Below the pieces are notes generated by a model. It saw only the letters and a list, made by a program, of their open reading frames with translations, searched no databases and was not told the origin of the DNA. Source: Spirochaetales bacterium (GTDB lineage Bacteria; Spirochaetota; Spirochaetia; Sphaerochaetales; Sphaerochaetaceae). Taken from it: a stretch of DNA of 8,031 bases. The translations under genes and the position numbers were made by a program. The stretch covers positions 1 to 8,031 of the forward strand of contig JALFYG010000042.1 in NCBI GenBank assembly GCA_022784805.1, given 5' to 3'. Of the stretch, positions 1 to 6,087 are shown in pieces; the stretch's first letter is position 1, and every line of letters starts with the position of its first letter.

Positions 1-932
1 ATCTTCACAAGGCTTTGGGCTGATGTGATATTCTCTCCCAAATACTTTGCAGCCTCTTTTCCTTTTTCTGATTTATCTTTTTTCAGCTCATCCCTCATTT
101 CAAGGTATGAGGAGTCGATTTCAAGGGAAGGAAGGTTGCCCTTCAACACCTTCATGTGTATGGTCCCGTCCTGGTTGTGGAAAGAGAGCTCGGGAACAGA
201 GTATTGGGTATAATCTGAAGAGTATTTAAGGCCGGGGAAGGGAGTGAGTGTCTTTATTATCTCAAGCATACCATCTAGGTCTGCTCTTCCTATTCTCAGA
301 GCTTTTGCAAGGGCATCAAGTCTATTCTCCTTGATGTAATCGAGGCCATGGTAAATGATGTCCCTATAGCGTGAAACTTCTTCAGGATTCTTCTCAATTT
401 CCTTGATCTGGAGCATTATCGCCCCTTTCCAATCCTTTGCTCCGACGCCCGTTGGCTCCATGGTTTCGATAGCCTCCACGGCTTCTTTTGCATAAGGCTT
501 AAGGCTCTCAGGAAGGAGAGATGAGGGATCTGGACCGGTAAAGCCATGAGGGTCCAAAGATGAGATAAGAATATCAGCAGCCCTTCTAACTTCCTCTGAG
601 AGAGGAATGCACCCAAGCTGTTTCATCAGGTGCTCCGTGAGGCTTTCTTTCTCTGTTACGGTCTTCTCAAACCAATCGTTCTCTCCGTCGTCGGAGTAAT
701 CTGAAGAGTTGGCTTCGTCAGCATAGGTTCTGGAAGAAGAGTAAGATCGGGATGAGATATCTTCATAGGATCTCTCAGGCTCTGTGATGTTTATAACAGG
801 ATTCTTCTCCGCTTCTTTCTTTATTTTTTCAGACAATTCCTCCAAAGGCAGTGTCACTATCTCCAGAACTTGCATCTGGGAGACATCCATTCTTTGGGTT
901 TGTGACATTGTTAGAGAAATATTCTGAGCCAT
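1..932 (-). CDS. rpoN: RNA polymerase sigma-54 factor (N-terminal part, runs off window)
   Basis: Sigma-54 directs RNA polymerase to -24/-12 promoters and needs an AAA+ activator to open them. I read one uninterrupted frame of about 310 codons from the ATG at 932 to the left edge; the C-terminus with the RpoN box lies outside. Residues 1 to about 50 have the glutamine- and leucine-rich Region I pattern (MAQNISLTMSQTQRMDVSQ, then repeated hydrophobic positions ending in EAEKNP). An acidic, serine-rich linker follows. The core-binding region carries the typical SSLDPHGF and MEPTGVGAKDW motifs. The last visible residues (KYLGENITSAQSLVK) match the usual KYRG-type region. The start has an AAGGTG ribosome site a few bases upstream and lies 10 nt after the lptB stop, so it is probably the distal gene of the lpt operon. 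lptB-rpoN adjacency is a known arrangement in many Gram-negative bacteria. Nothing suggests disruption. Confidence 0.95.
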   Translation of the reverse strand, partial: MAQNISLTMSQTQRMDVSQMQVLEIVTLPLEELSEKIKKEAEKNPVINITEPERSYEDISSRSYSSSRTYADEANSSDYSDDGENDWFEKTVTEKESLTEHLMKQLGCIPLSEEVRRAADILISSLDPHGFTGPDPSSLLPESLKPYAKEAVEAIETMEPTGVGAKDWKGAIMLQIKEIEKNPEEVSRYRDIIYHGLDYIKENRLDALAKALRIGRADLDGMLEIIKTLTPFPGLKYSSDYTQYSVPELSFHNQDGTIHMKVLKGNLPSLEIDSSYLEMRDELKKDKSEKGKEAAKYLGENITSAQSLVK

Positions 933-942
933 TTTTCACCTT

Positions 943-1671
943 TTATTCATCGAAATCTCTTCCGAAGTATATTTCTCTTGCCGTATCGTTATCCAAAACC
1001 TCGTCTCTTGTTCCGGAAACCAGTATTTCACCACTGGAAATAATGTGGGCTGTGGTTGTGATCTCCAAGGTATCTCTTACATTATGGTCGGTGAGGAGGA
1101 TACCGATTCCACTCTTTGAGAGGTGCTTTACTATCTGCTTGATCTCGTATACAGCCTTGGGGTCTATTCCTGCAAAAGGCTCGTCAAGAAGAAGGAACTT
1201 TGGGCTTGTTGCAAGGGCTCTTGCAATCTCAGTTCTTCTTCTTTCTCCTCCGGAGAGAGTATAACCATACTGGCGTCTTATCCTGTCGATACCGAAGTTT
1301 GTAAGAAGCTCTTCAAGCTTTTCTTTCCTTTCTTTTGCCGTTAGATACTCCTGGGTCTCCAGGACCAGCATAATATTGTCTTCAACTGTCAGCTTACGGA
1401 ATATTGAAGGCTCCTGAGGAAGATAAGCCAAGCCTAGTTTTGATCTCTGGTGCATAGGAAGTGGTGTGATATCTTCGCCATTAATGAGGATCTTTCCTCC
1501 ATTTGCCTTGATAAATCCTACGATCATATAGAATGATGTGGTCTTTCCTGCACCGTTGGGGCCTAAGAGTCCTGTAATGTCCCCACTTTCCATAGAAAAT
1601 GATACATCCTTTACAACATGCTTTTTTCCATAGAATTTGGAGAGATGGTTTACTTCCAGTCTATCAGCCAT
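943..1671 (-). CDS. lptB: LPS export ABC transporter ATP-binding protein LptB
   Basis: Cytoplasmic ATPase that powers extraction of lipopolysaccharide from the inner membrane with LptF/LptG and delivery to the LptC-LptA bridge. The 242-residue length is normal for LptB. Visible ABC motifs in order are Walker A GPNGAGKTT (37-45), Q-loop YLPQEP (Gln86), signature LSGGERRR (139-146), Walker B LLLDEP (160-165, catalytic Glu164), D-loop AGIDP, and H-loop TDH (His196). The LSGGERRR signature and the FAGIDP segment are typical of LptB rather than of amino-acid importers. The ATG at 1671 overlaps the end of lptA by 8 nt and has AAGGGG upstream, which points to translational coupling. It is followed after 10 nt by rpoN. 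All catalytic residues are present. Confidence 0.97.
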   Translation of the reverse strand: MADRLEVNHLSKFYGKKHVVKDVSFSMESGDITGLLGPNGAGKTTSFYMIVGFIKANGGKILINGEDITPLPMHQRSKLGLAYLPQEPSIFRKLTVEDNIMLVLETQEYLTAKERKEKLEELLTNFGIDRIRRQYGYTLSGGERRRTEIARALATSPKFLLLDEPFAGIDPKAVYEIKQIVKHLSKSGIGILLTDHNVRDTLEITTTAHIISSGEILVSGTRDEVLDNDTAREIYFGRDFDE

Positions 1672-2290
1672 TTATAGTCCCCTTAATTCTTCCTGAAAGG
1701 GAGATAGTGTTGTCATTGGTGTCCACAGTGATAATCTGAGCTTCGTAGTCATCTCCCTTCCATACTACTTTTGCCCCACCTTTGAGAGAAAGTATTCCCG
1801 TGGACTTATCATAGGTGACGGACTCGGAGGTGCACTTCATCACCTCTCCCTCTGCTATCTTAAAGAGAGTGACCTGCATGCCCATCTCCAGTTTCTCATT
1901 CTTCATATCGTATCTGAGACTTCCTGCCTGGGCATATAATTCTTCTGTGGTGTCATCAATCTCAAACCAGGAAGAAATCACAAGTATTTCATCTTCCCTG
2001 TCAAACCAAAGAGACTCTGTGTTTATTTCAATGCCTCTCTCTTCATCCTTTAGATTGATGTCACCTTTGGCGGAGATAGTCTTCCAGTCATCCCCTGAGA
2101 GGGACATCTCTTCTGATTTGATGAAAAGGGAACCGGTTGTGACCTCCGCACCGTTTTTCAGTGTCACTGATTTCTCACCCTCTCTCATCACTAGGCGGCT
2201 CTCTCCGCCAGAGAAGGTTATGGTCTCCGAGAAAAGAAGATGGAGGGAGAATATAATAAGTGTGAGAAGTAATGATAATTTCTTAATCAA
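1664..2290 (-). CDS. lptA: LPS transport periplasmic bridge protein LptA (OstA-like)
   Basis: Periplasmic protein expected to polymerise as a beta-jellyroll bridge carrying lipopolysaccharide from LptC to LptD. The 208-residue product has a signal peptide: a lysine-bearing start (MIKK), a hydrophobic core to about residue 20, and probable cleavage near FS/ET. The mature part is rich in alternating beta-strand segments such as KNGAEVTTGSLFIKSEEM and YDKSTGILSLKGGAKVVW, as in the OstA/LptA fold. The start codon is TTG at 2290, with GGAG about 10 nt upstream. It overlaps the lptC stop by 8 nt, and the lptA stop overlaps lptB. Position between lptC and lptB supports the call more strongly than sequence alone, because the family diverges quickly. 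Confidence 0.87.
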   Translation of the reverse strand: MIKKLSLLLTLIIFSLHLLFSETITFSGGESRLVMREGEKSVTLKNGAEVTTGSLFIKSEEMSLSGDDWKTISAKGDINLKDEERGIEINTESLWFDREDEILVISSWFEIDDTTEELYAQAGSLRYDMKNEKLEMGMQVTLFKIAEGEVMKCTSESVTYDKSTGILSLKGGAKVVWKGDDYEAQIITVDTNDNTISLSGRIKGTING

Positions 2291-2825
2291 AGTTTAATTC
2301 TCCTTCTTCAATCTCTGAGAAAACATAGACTCCGGTCCTCAAATCGCCTTTGAAGTCCCTGCCTATGAAGTTTCCTTCCTTTGATTCTACCATAACTCTG
2401 CCGTCAGCAACGATAGTATCTTCACTTCTGTCGAAAACAAGGCTTTCAGCTTTTATTTCCATGTTTCTTTCTTCATCTTTAAAGACTACGCCACCAGAGA
2501 GATCCATGCTGCTTCCTTCAGTGTCGATTCTGCCTTTCACAGCGCTTCCGCTGATAGAGGTGTTTCCTTCATCATCCTTTGAGACGAATTCCATGCTCTC
2601 CACCAAAGCATAGCCGTCTTTTGAATAGAAGGTAATCTTTCCTGCAGTCATATAGATGGGGGAAGAGCCATCTTCCCCAATATGATACTCCGCGTTCTCC
2701 AGGATAATGTCTGGGTATATTCCTTTTTCCATTTCGTCTTTTACTGTCTCGACAACGCTCTCATCTTTCTTACAAGATGAGACTATCAAGAGGACAATGA
2801 CCAATAGGAAAAGGGTTTTTCTCAT
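2283..2825 (-). CDS. lptC: LptC-like LPS export protein, predicted lipoprotein
   Basis: Expected to receive lipopolysaccharide from LptBFG and pass it to LptA at the outer face of the inner membrane. The product has 180 residues. It opens with MRKTLFLL, a hydrophobic stretch, and a lipobox VSSC with Cys18, followed by lysines. This predicts signal peptidase II processing and a lipid anchor in place of the transmembrane helix of E. coli LptC. The remainder is a chain of beta-type segments (ILENAEYHI, IYMTAGKITFYSKDGYALVE, VEGSSMDLSGG-like turns, FDRSEDTIVADGRV), consistent with the LptC/OstA jellyroll. The ATG at 2825 overlaps the upstream stop by 4 nt (ATGA) and has AAGGAGG just upstream. Assignment rests on the signal, the repeats and the lptC-lptA-lptB order. 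Confidence 0.82.
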   Translation of the reverse strand: MRKTLFLLVIVLLIVSSCKKDESVVETVKDEMEKGIYPDIILENAEYHIGEDGSSPIYMTAGKITFYSKDGYALVESMEFVSKDDEGNTSISGSAVKGRIDTEGSSMDLSGGVVFKDEERNMEIKAESLVFDRSEDTIVADGRVMVESKEGNFIGRDFKGDLRTGVYVFSEIEEGELNFD

Positions 2826-3223
2826 TCTTCCTCCTTACCCAGGACTATAGGAGAGAAGTAGCGTTTCTTTACCTTAAAGATTATTGCTGATATTCCGAAG
2901 CCTATGGCCATGAAACAGAATCCCATAAGGGCCATGGCTATTTCACTCTTAAAGAATGCCTTACCTACGAAGTAACCAGGGAGAAACAATAAAAGAGGCA
3001 AAGCCAAAGATAGGATTACAGAGAGAGTAGCCCTTCCTTCAGGGATATCGATGGTTACTTTGTCTCCCTTATTAAGAGGGAGGGAAGAAGGATTCTCCAC
3101 TGTGAATACAGTGTCCTTGTTTCTGCAGAACATCTCGCTTTTGCATCCGCTGCAAGCTGATGCATCGCATCCCACTTTGATCCCTTCCTTTGAGTTTTCA
3201 ATTACAGTTACTGTCTTCTCCAC
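2822..3223 (-). CDS. RseC-like (RseC/MucC family) redox membrane protein
   Basis: This 133-residue protein has the layout of the RseC/MucC family (SoxR-reducing system and sigma-E modulator proteins). A short N-terminal soluble domain carries clustered cysteines, here Cys19, Cys24, Cys27 and Cys33 (a CxxC at 24-27). A beta segment of the type GDKVTIDIPEG (about 53-64) follows, then two transmembrane helices (about 66-90 and 94-115), and a short basic tail. In known members the cysteines are thought to hold an iron-sulfur cluster or redox thiols. The start is GTG at 3223 with AAGGA upstream, and the start lies 1 nt past the stop of the YmdB-like gene. The stop overlaps lptC by 4 nt. Its presence inside an lpt operon is unusual, and its partner (Rnf/Rsx-type reductase, SoxR or a sigma factor) is not visible, so the function here is open. 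Confidence 0.75.
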   Translation of the reverse strand: MEKTVTVIENSKEGIKVGCDASACSGCKSEMFCRNKDTVFTVENPSSLPLNKGDKVTIDIPEGRATLSVILSLALPLLLFLPGYFVGKAFFKSEIAMALMGFCFMAIGFGISAIIFKVKKRYFSPIVLGKEEE

Positions 3224-3224
3224 A

Positions 3225-4028
3225 TTATCCTTCCTGAGGCTTTTTGACGTTTATTTTTTCGTCCACTATCTCTATTTTTACAGCCTTCTTTGTGTTTTCA
3301 TCAATTGAAACGACTACACCCTGTATTCTTGGGTCATCCCATGCCTCTCTGCTTCTTAGAGGGATCTGGCTTCTATACTTGCTGATTTCCGTCTCCGTAT
3401 CGAAGCCGCCGACACTCATAAAGGAGCCGACTCTTCCGTTGTCGCTTATAAATGCCGTTCCATTATCAGTAACCCTTTCGTCAGCACTCATAACTTTGGT
3501 ATGGGTGCCAACTACTGCAGATACCCTGCCATCCAGGAAATGGAGCATAGTAGCCTTTTCTGCAGTGGTTGCAGCATGGTACTGAACAAGGATTATTGGG
3601 TCTCCCTCCACTTTCTTGAGAAAGTTATCGATGGCAACAAAGGCATTCTGTATAGATTGCTTCATGCCAGAGTGTCCCTGTAGGTTTATTATAAGAAACT
3701 GGTTGTTGTTGATTATGACACTCTTGGCACCCTTTCCAGGACACTGAGGAGGATAGTTCAGTGGTCTCAATACAAAGGAGCACTTCTGCATGAACTCAAC
3801 AAAATCTGGTTTATAGAACATCTTCTCTCCACCGGTGGTGAGATCGATGCCTAGTTTCCCTAGTTGCATGGAGTGTTGCTTGCCAATTCCATAGCCATTG
3901 GTCATTCCTTCACCGTTGATAACGGTGTAGTCAACACTATATTTAGTCTTAATTCCAGGGAGTCCAGCCTTAAGAGAAGCGATGCCACATCTACCGACAA
4001 GTTCCCCCAAAAAGAGAATATTTATCAT
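3225..4028 (-). CDS. YmdB-family metallophosphoesterase homologue with altered metal site
   Basis: The YmdB/TIGR00282 family contains dinuclear-metal phosphodiesterases that hydrolyse cyclic nucleotides such as 2',3'-cAMP and influence biofilm or motility decisions. Family landmarks are clear: the N-terminal INILFLGELVG strand, the NGEG segment, RPLNYPP, a CPGKG turn, IINLQG, YHAATTAEK, DGRVSAVVGTHTKV and SADERV. Several canonical ligands are changed. The first Asp is Glu9, the Asn after Glu40 is Gly, the Asn-His pair is Gly67-Glu68, and the His after THT is Lys. Glu40 and the His residues of YHAA and GTHT remain. I chose the ATG at 4028 because it aligns with the family start. A TTG at 4058 would add ten residues and has a better AAGG upstream, so the start is uncertain. 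It is the first gene of the minus-strand operon. Confidence 0.85.
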   Translation of the reverse strand: MINILFLGELVGRCGIASLKAGLPGIKTKYSVDYTVINGEGMTNGYGIGKQHSMQLGKLGIDLTTGGEKMFYKPDFVEFMQKCSFVLRPLNYPPQCPGKGAKSVIINNNQFLIINLQGHSGMKQSIQNAFVAIDNFLKKVEGDPIILVQYHAATTAEKATMLHFLDGRVSAVVGTHTKVMSADERVTDNGTAFISDNGRVGSFMSVGGFDTETEISKYRSQIPLRSREAWDDPRIQGVVVSIDENTKKAVKIEIVDEKINVKKPQEG

Positions 4029-4071
4029 AAGGGAAAGTGTAATAGCTTTGCCCCTCAAGGGCTAGCCTTGC

Positions 4072-4101
4072 TTGACACTTAATCTCTATACAAGTTACCA
4101 T
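4072..4101 (+). promoter_or_regulatory. Candidate sigma-70 type promoter of the tRNA-Leu gene
   Basis: A perfect -35 hexamer TTGACA (4072-4077) is followed after 18 nt by TACCAT (4096-4101), which matches four of six -10 positions. Transcription would start near 4108, about 7 nt before the mature tRNA. The -10 is weak, but position and orientation fit. The divergent operon must use the same intergenic space for its own promoter, which I could not locate convincingly. Confidence 0.45.
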
Positions 4102-4114
4102 CTTTTGCAGATTT

Positions 4115-4198
4115 GCCCAGATGGCGGAATTGGTAGACGCGCTAGGTTCAGGTCCTAGTTCCAGCAATGGTGTGTGAGTTCGAGTCTCGTTCTGGGCA
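4115..4198 (+). tRNA. tRNA-Leu (anticodon CAG)
   Basis: A full cloverleaf can be folded by eye. Acceptor arms GCCCAGA (4115-4121) and TCTGGGC (4191-4197) pair completely. The anticodon stem is CTAGG/CCTAG (4142-4146 with 4154-4158), with loop TTCAGGT and anticodon CAG at 4149-4151, which reads CUG leucine codons. A long class II variable arm containing CCA-GCAA-TGG is present, and the T-loop is TTCGAGT (4179-4185). The T stem has two wobble pairs at its base. The discriminator is A4198. The 3' CCA is not encoded (the DNA continues ACAT), so it must be added enzymatically. The gene has its own candidate promoter and terminator and looks monocistronic. Confidence 0.96.
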
Positions 4199-4204
4199 CA
4201 TAGA

Positions 4205-4240
4205 CCCTTTTATGGATAGCCATAAGAGGGCTTTTATTTT
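4205..4240 (+). terminator. Intrinsic terminator of tRNA-Leu
   Basis: An 11-bp stem forms between CCCTTTTATGG (4205-4215) and CCATAAGAGGG (4220-4230), with one G-U pair and an ATAG loop. It is followed by the T-rich tract CTTTTATTTT. It begins 6 nt past the tRNA 3' end, so it should end the tRNA transcript and insulate it from the repeat array and the gene at 4526. Confidence 0.9.
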
Positions 4241-4295
4241 GCTGATATGGAGAAGAATAATCAGAAGAAGGTGGATAAACACGAGTAGGTTTTAA

Positions 4296-4439
4296 GACTC
4301 GACAGACTCGACAGACTCGACAGACTCGACAGACTCGACAGACTCGACAGACTCGACAGACTCGACAGACTCGACAGACTCGACAGACTCGACAGACTCG
4401 ACAGACTCGACAGACTCGACAGACTCGACAGACTCGACA
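4296..4439 (+). repeat. Tandem array: 16 perfect copies of the 9-mer GACTCGACA
   Basis: The unit GACTCGACA repeats 16 times without a mismatch over 144 bp, with no spacers, so it is a minisatellite (VNTR-like), not CRISPR. Each unit contains the palindrome TCGA and the hexamer TCGACA, one base from the consensus -35 TTGACA. Because 9 is a multiple of 3 and the unit has no stop, all six frames are open, which creates spurious reading frames (for example a Cys-Arg-Val repeat on the minus strand). The array lies between the tRNA terminator and the AlbA_2 gene, ending 86 nt before that start codon. Inverted or partial copies flank it: CGAGT at 4282-4286, GTCGAGT at 4447-4453, CGAGT at 4472-4476 and TCGACAGA at 4479-4486. 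Perfect identity implies recent expansion by slippage or active homogenisation. Confidence 0.98.
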
Positions 4440-4453
4440 CTGGCGCGTCGAGT
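4432..4453 (+). repeat. Inverted repeat at the array's right edge
   Basis: ACTCGAC inside the last repeat unit (4432-4438) is the exact reverse complement of GTCGAGT (4447-4453), separated by 8 nt. It could form a 7-bp hairpin or serve as a dyad operator. The left edge shows a similar but shorter pair, CGAGT (4282-4286) with ACTCG (4297-4301). Confidence 0.7.
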
Positions 4454-4507
4454 ACATGATAAAAATTTCATCGAGTTATCGACAGATTGAGACTTTGGGT
4501 GTGTAAT
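4434..4507 (+). promoter_or_regulatory. Candidate promoter region of the AlbA_2/ATPase gene
   Basis: Two overlapping candidates both use TCGACA, the repeat's own hexamer, as -35. The first is TCGACA at 4434-4439 (last array unit), 18 nt, then GATAAA at 4458-4463 (four of six). The second is TCGACA at 4479-4484, 17 nt, then TGTAAT at 4502-4507 (five of six in both boxes). The second would start transcription near 4514, leaving only about 12 nt of leader with the ribosome site at its extreme 5' end, so the first may be more practical. These are visual matches only. Confidence 0.35.
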
Positions 4508-4513
4508 AGATTT

Positions 4514-4518
4514 GGAGG
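4514..4518 (+). promoter_or_regulatory. Ribosome binding site fixing the start at 4526
   Basis: GGAGG lies 7 nt before the ATG at 4526. An in-frame upstream start at 4487 would add 13 residues but has no ribosome site, and the protein family normally begins at the later Met (MALPINVEEL). The downstream start is therefore preferred. Confidence 0.8.
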
Positions 4519-4525
4519 AACAACA

Positions 4526-5977
4526 ATGGCCTTACCTATAAATGTCGAAGAACTGATCAGCGGAAGAATTATAGAACCGGAGAGGATAGTATACAGAAGA
4601 GATTACAATCCCGACGAAATTATTCCCACTATATGCGCATTTGCCAACGACATAGAAAATACGGGTGGTGGCTATATTGTTATTGGCGTTGAAGAGGAAA
4701 ATGGTTGTCCTGTAGCAAAAGGCATTGATAAAGATAGAGTTGATGAGATCATAGAAGACTTACATAAGTATTCCCGGTTTATTGAGCCATATTATGCACC
4801 GGTCATTGAACCTGTATTGTTTCAAGGTGTATGGGTAATTATTGTCTGGGTGTCAGGAGGATTTGGTAGACCATACAAAGCACCAAAAGAAGTGACAAAG
4901 AATCAAAGCATAAAGCAATATTACATCAGAAAGTTCTCCAGTACTGTAGTGGCAGACAGGAACGAGGAGAGAGAGCTTTTCTATGTTTCTTCTAATATTC
5001 CTTTTGATGATAGAGAAAACTTGGCTGCTGATGTGTCAGATTTAAGCGCTAGTTTGATGCTTGAGCATCTCCAGGAAGTCGGAAGTGACTTATATGGATT
5101 AAGCATCAAAAAAGATGCCCTTTCCATCGCAAGAGATATGCAGCTAGTTGGTGGAAGCGAAGAGTGTCTAAAGCCAAGAAATGTGGGCCTTTTGATGTTT
5201 TCTATGAATACAGAAAAGTATTTCAGAAATGCTCGAATCGAGGTAGTCGATATTCCTAAAGCAACAGGAGAAGGGATGACAGAGAAAGTGTTCACTGGTC
5301 CGATTCAGTATCAACTGAGAAATGCTCTCTCTTATATCAAGGGTTATGTCATATCAGAGCGAGTCTTTAAAATAGATGGACAACCAGAGGCGAAGAGGAT
5401 AACAAACTATCCTTATAAAGCTGTCGAGGAAATTCTATCCAACGCTGTATATCATAGATCCTATCAAATACAGGAGCCTATTGTTGTCAAGATTACACCT
5501 TTGTCCATGGAGATAACAAGCTATCCTGGCTTTGATAGAAGTATTACGGATGAGAAAATCAAGAGGTATGATTTCAGGGCCAAGGTCTATAGAAACAGGC
5601 GTATTGGTGATTTCTTGAAAGAGCTTCATTTGATAGAAGGAAGAAATACTGGGTTCCCTACCGCTTTGAAGGCGCTCAAAGATAATGGTAGTGAAAGGTT
5701 TAAAATTGAGATGGACAAAGAGAGACAGTACCTTTCTGTCATTATCCCAATTCACCCATCATTCCGTTCTAAAGTGACAAAGAAAGCTGATGATTACGAG
5801 AACAAAATCATTGAGATAATAGAAGGAACTCCTCTTACAATCACAGAGATTTCAAAGGCTCTGGGATACAAAGGAATAACAAAAAGACTCCGTGTTACCA
5901 TAGATCAAATGGTGTTGGAAGGAAGAGTAGATAAAAAACTCATGGGTGTAGATATAGTCTACTCTTCAAATAGATAA
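4526..5977 (+). CDS. AlbA_2 (Schlafen-like) / HATPase_c_4 putative transcriptional regulator
   Basis: A 483-residue protein of the family annotated as ATP-binding or putative DNA-binding protein with an AlbA_2 domain. Domains in order are: N-terminal AlbA_2/Schlafen-like domain (about 10-155), including TICAFANDIENTGGGYIVIGV (described by its core ICAFAND and GGGYIVIGVEE) and the PYKAP and YYIRK motifs; a middle linker (about 160-290); a GHKL-type HATPase_c_4 region (about 300-415) with the N-box EILSNAVYHRSY (Asn306) and the glycine loop EGRNTGFPTA (371-380); and a C-terminal winged-helix (about 424-480) with ITEISKALGYKG. Members are thought to be regulators, and some sit in stress or phage-defence settings, but biochemical roles are poorly defined. 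It is monocistronic, convergent with the kinase gene, and directly downstream of the 9-bp array. Autoregulation through that array is a reasonable but untested idea. Confidence 0.88.
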   Translation: MALPINVEELISGRIIEPERIVYRRDYNPDEIIPTICAFANDIENTGGGYIVIGVEEENGCPVAKGIDKDRVDEIIEDLHKYSRFIEPYYAPVIEPVLFQGVWVIIVWVSGGFGRPYKAPKEVTKNQSIKQYYIRKFSSTVVADRNEERELFYVSSNIPFDDRENLAADVSDLSASLMLEHLQEVGSDLYGLSIKKDALSIARDMQLVGGSEECLKPRNVGLLMFSMNTEKYFRNARIEVVDIPKATGEGMTEKVFTGPIQYQLRNALSYIKGYVISERVFKIDGQPEAKRITNYPYKAVEEILSNAVYHRSYQIQEPIVVKITPLSMEITSYPGFDRSITDEKIKRYDFRAKVYRNRRIGDFLKELHLIEGRNTGFPTALKALKDNGSERFKIEMDKERQYLSVIIPIHPSFRSKVTKKADDYENKIIEIIEGTPLTITEISKALGYKGITKRLRVTIDQMVLEGRVDKKLMGVDIVYSSNR

Positions 5978-6064
5978 CATATTATGTATAACATCTTTTA
6001 GAAGAAGTAATTATCCATATTACTACATAAAGATTGTTCTATATAATGGTTGTTTGTTCAATTT

Positions 6065-6084
6065 GATAATAGGGGCCTATTATC
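6065..6084. repeat. Perfect 20-bp palindrome between convergent genes
   Basis: GATAATAGG (6065-6073) and CCTATTATC (6076-6084) are exact reverse complements separated by GG. The palindrome begins 3 nt beyond the kinase stop codon and about 90 nt after the AlbA_2 gene stop. As RNA it would be an 8-9 bp hairpin that could act as a bidirectional transcript end, but neither side has a convincing U tract, so a terminator role is weak. The rest of 5978-6087 is AT-rich with no gene that I can see. Confidence 0.6.
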
Positions 6085-6087
6085 TCT

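Noticed and set aside
851..1264. Plus-strand frame of 137 residues opposite rpoN and lptB
   Set aside because: It lies antisense to two clearly identified genes and has no family features, so it is a shadow frame.
1815..2297. Plus-strand frame of 160 residues opposite lptA
   Set aside because: It is antisense to lptA, serine-rich low-complexity, with no ribosome site.
3720..3745. Possible sigma-54 promoter (TGGCAC) in line with the rpoN gene nearby
   Set aside because: The required GC element at the -12 position is missing at the right spacing, here and at the other GGCAC sites I checked.
4270..4278. DnaA-box-like GGTGGATAA and iteron-style repeats suggesting a replication origin
   Set aside because: There is a single near match with no cluster of DnaA boxes, and no replication initiator gene is nearby.
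4296..4439. CRISPR array
   Set aside because: The units are 9 bp, identical and contiguous, with no spacers, and there are no cas genes.
4155..4457. A 100-residue minus-strand reading frame with a long Cys-Arg-Val repeat
   Set aside because: It is created by the 9-bp array, which is open in all six frames. It has no ribosome site and runs through the antisense of the terminator and into the tRNA.
4487..4525. Upstream start for the AlbA_2 protein
   Set aside because: No ribosome site is present there, while GGAGG precedes the ATG at 4526, where the family normally starts.
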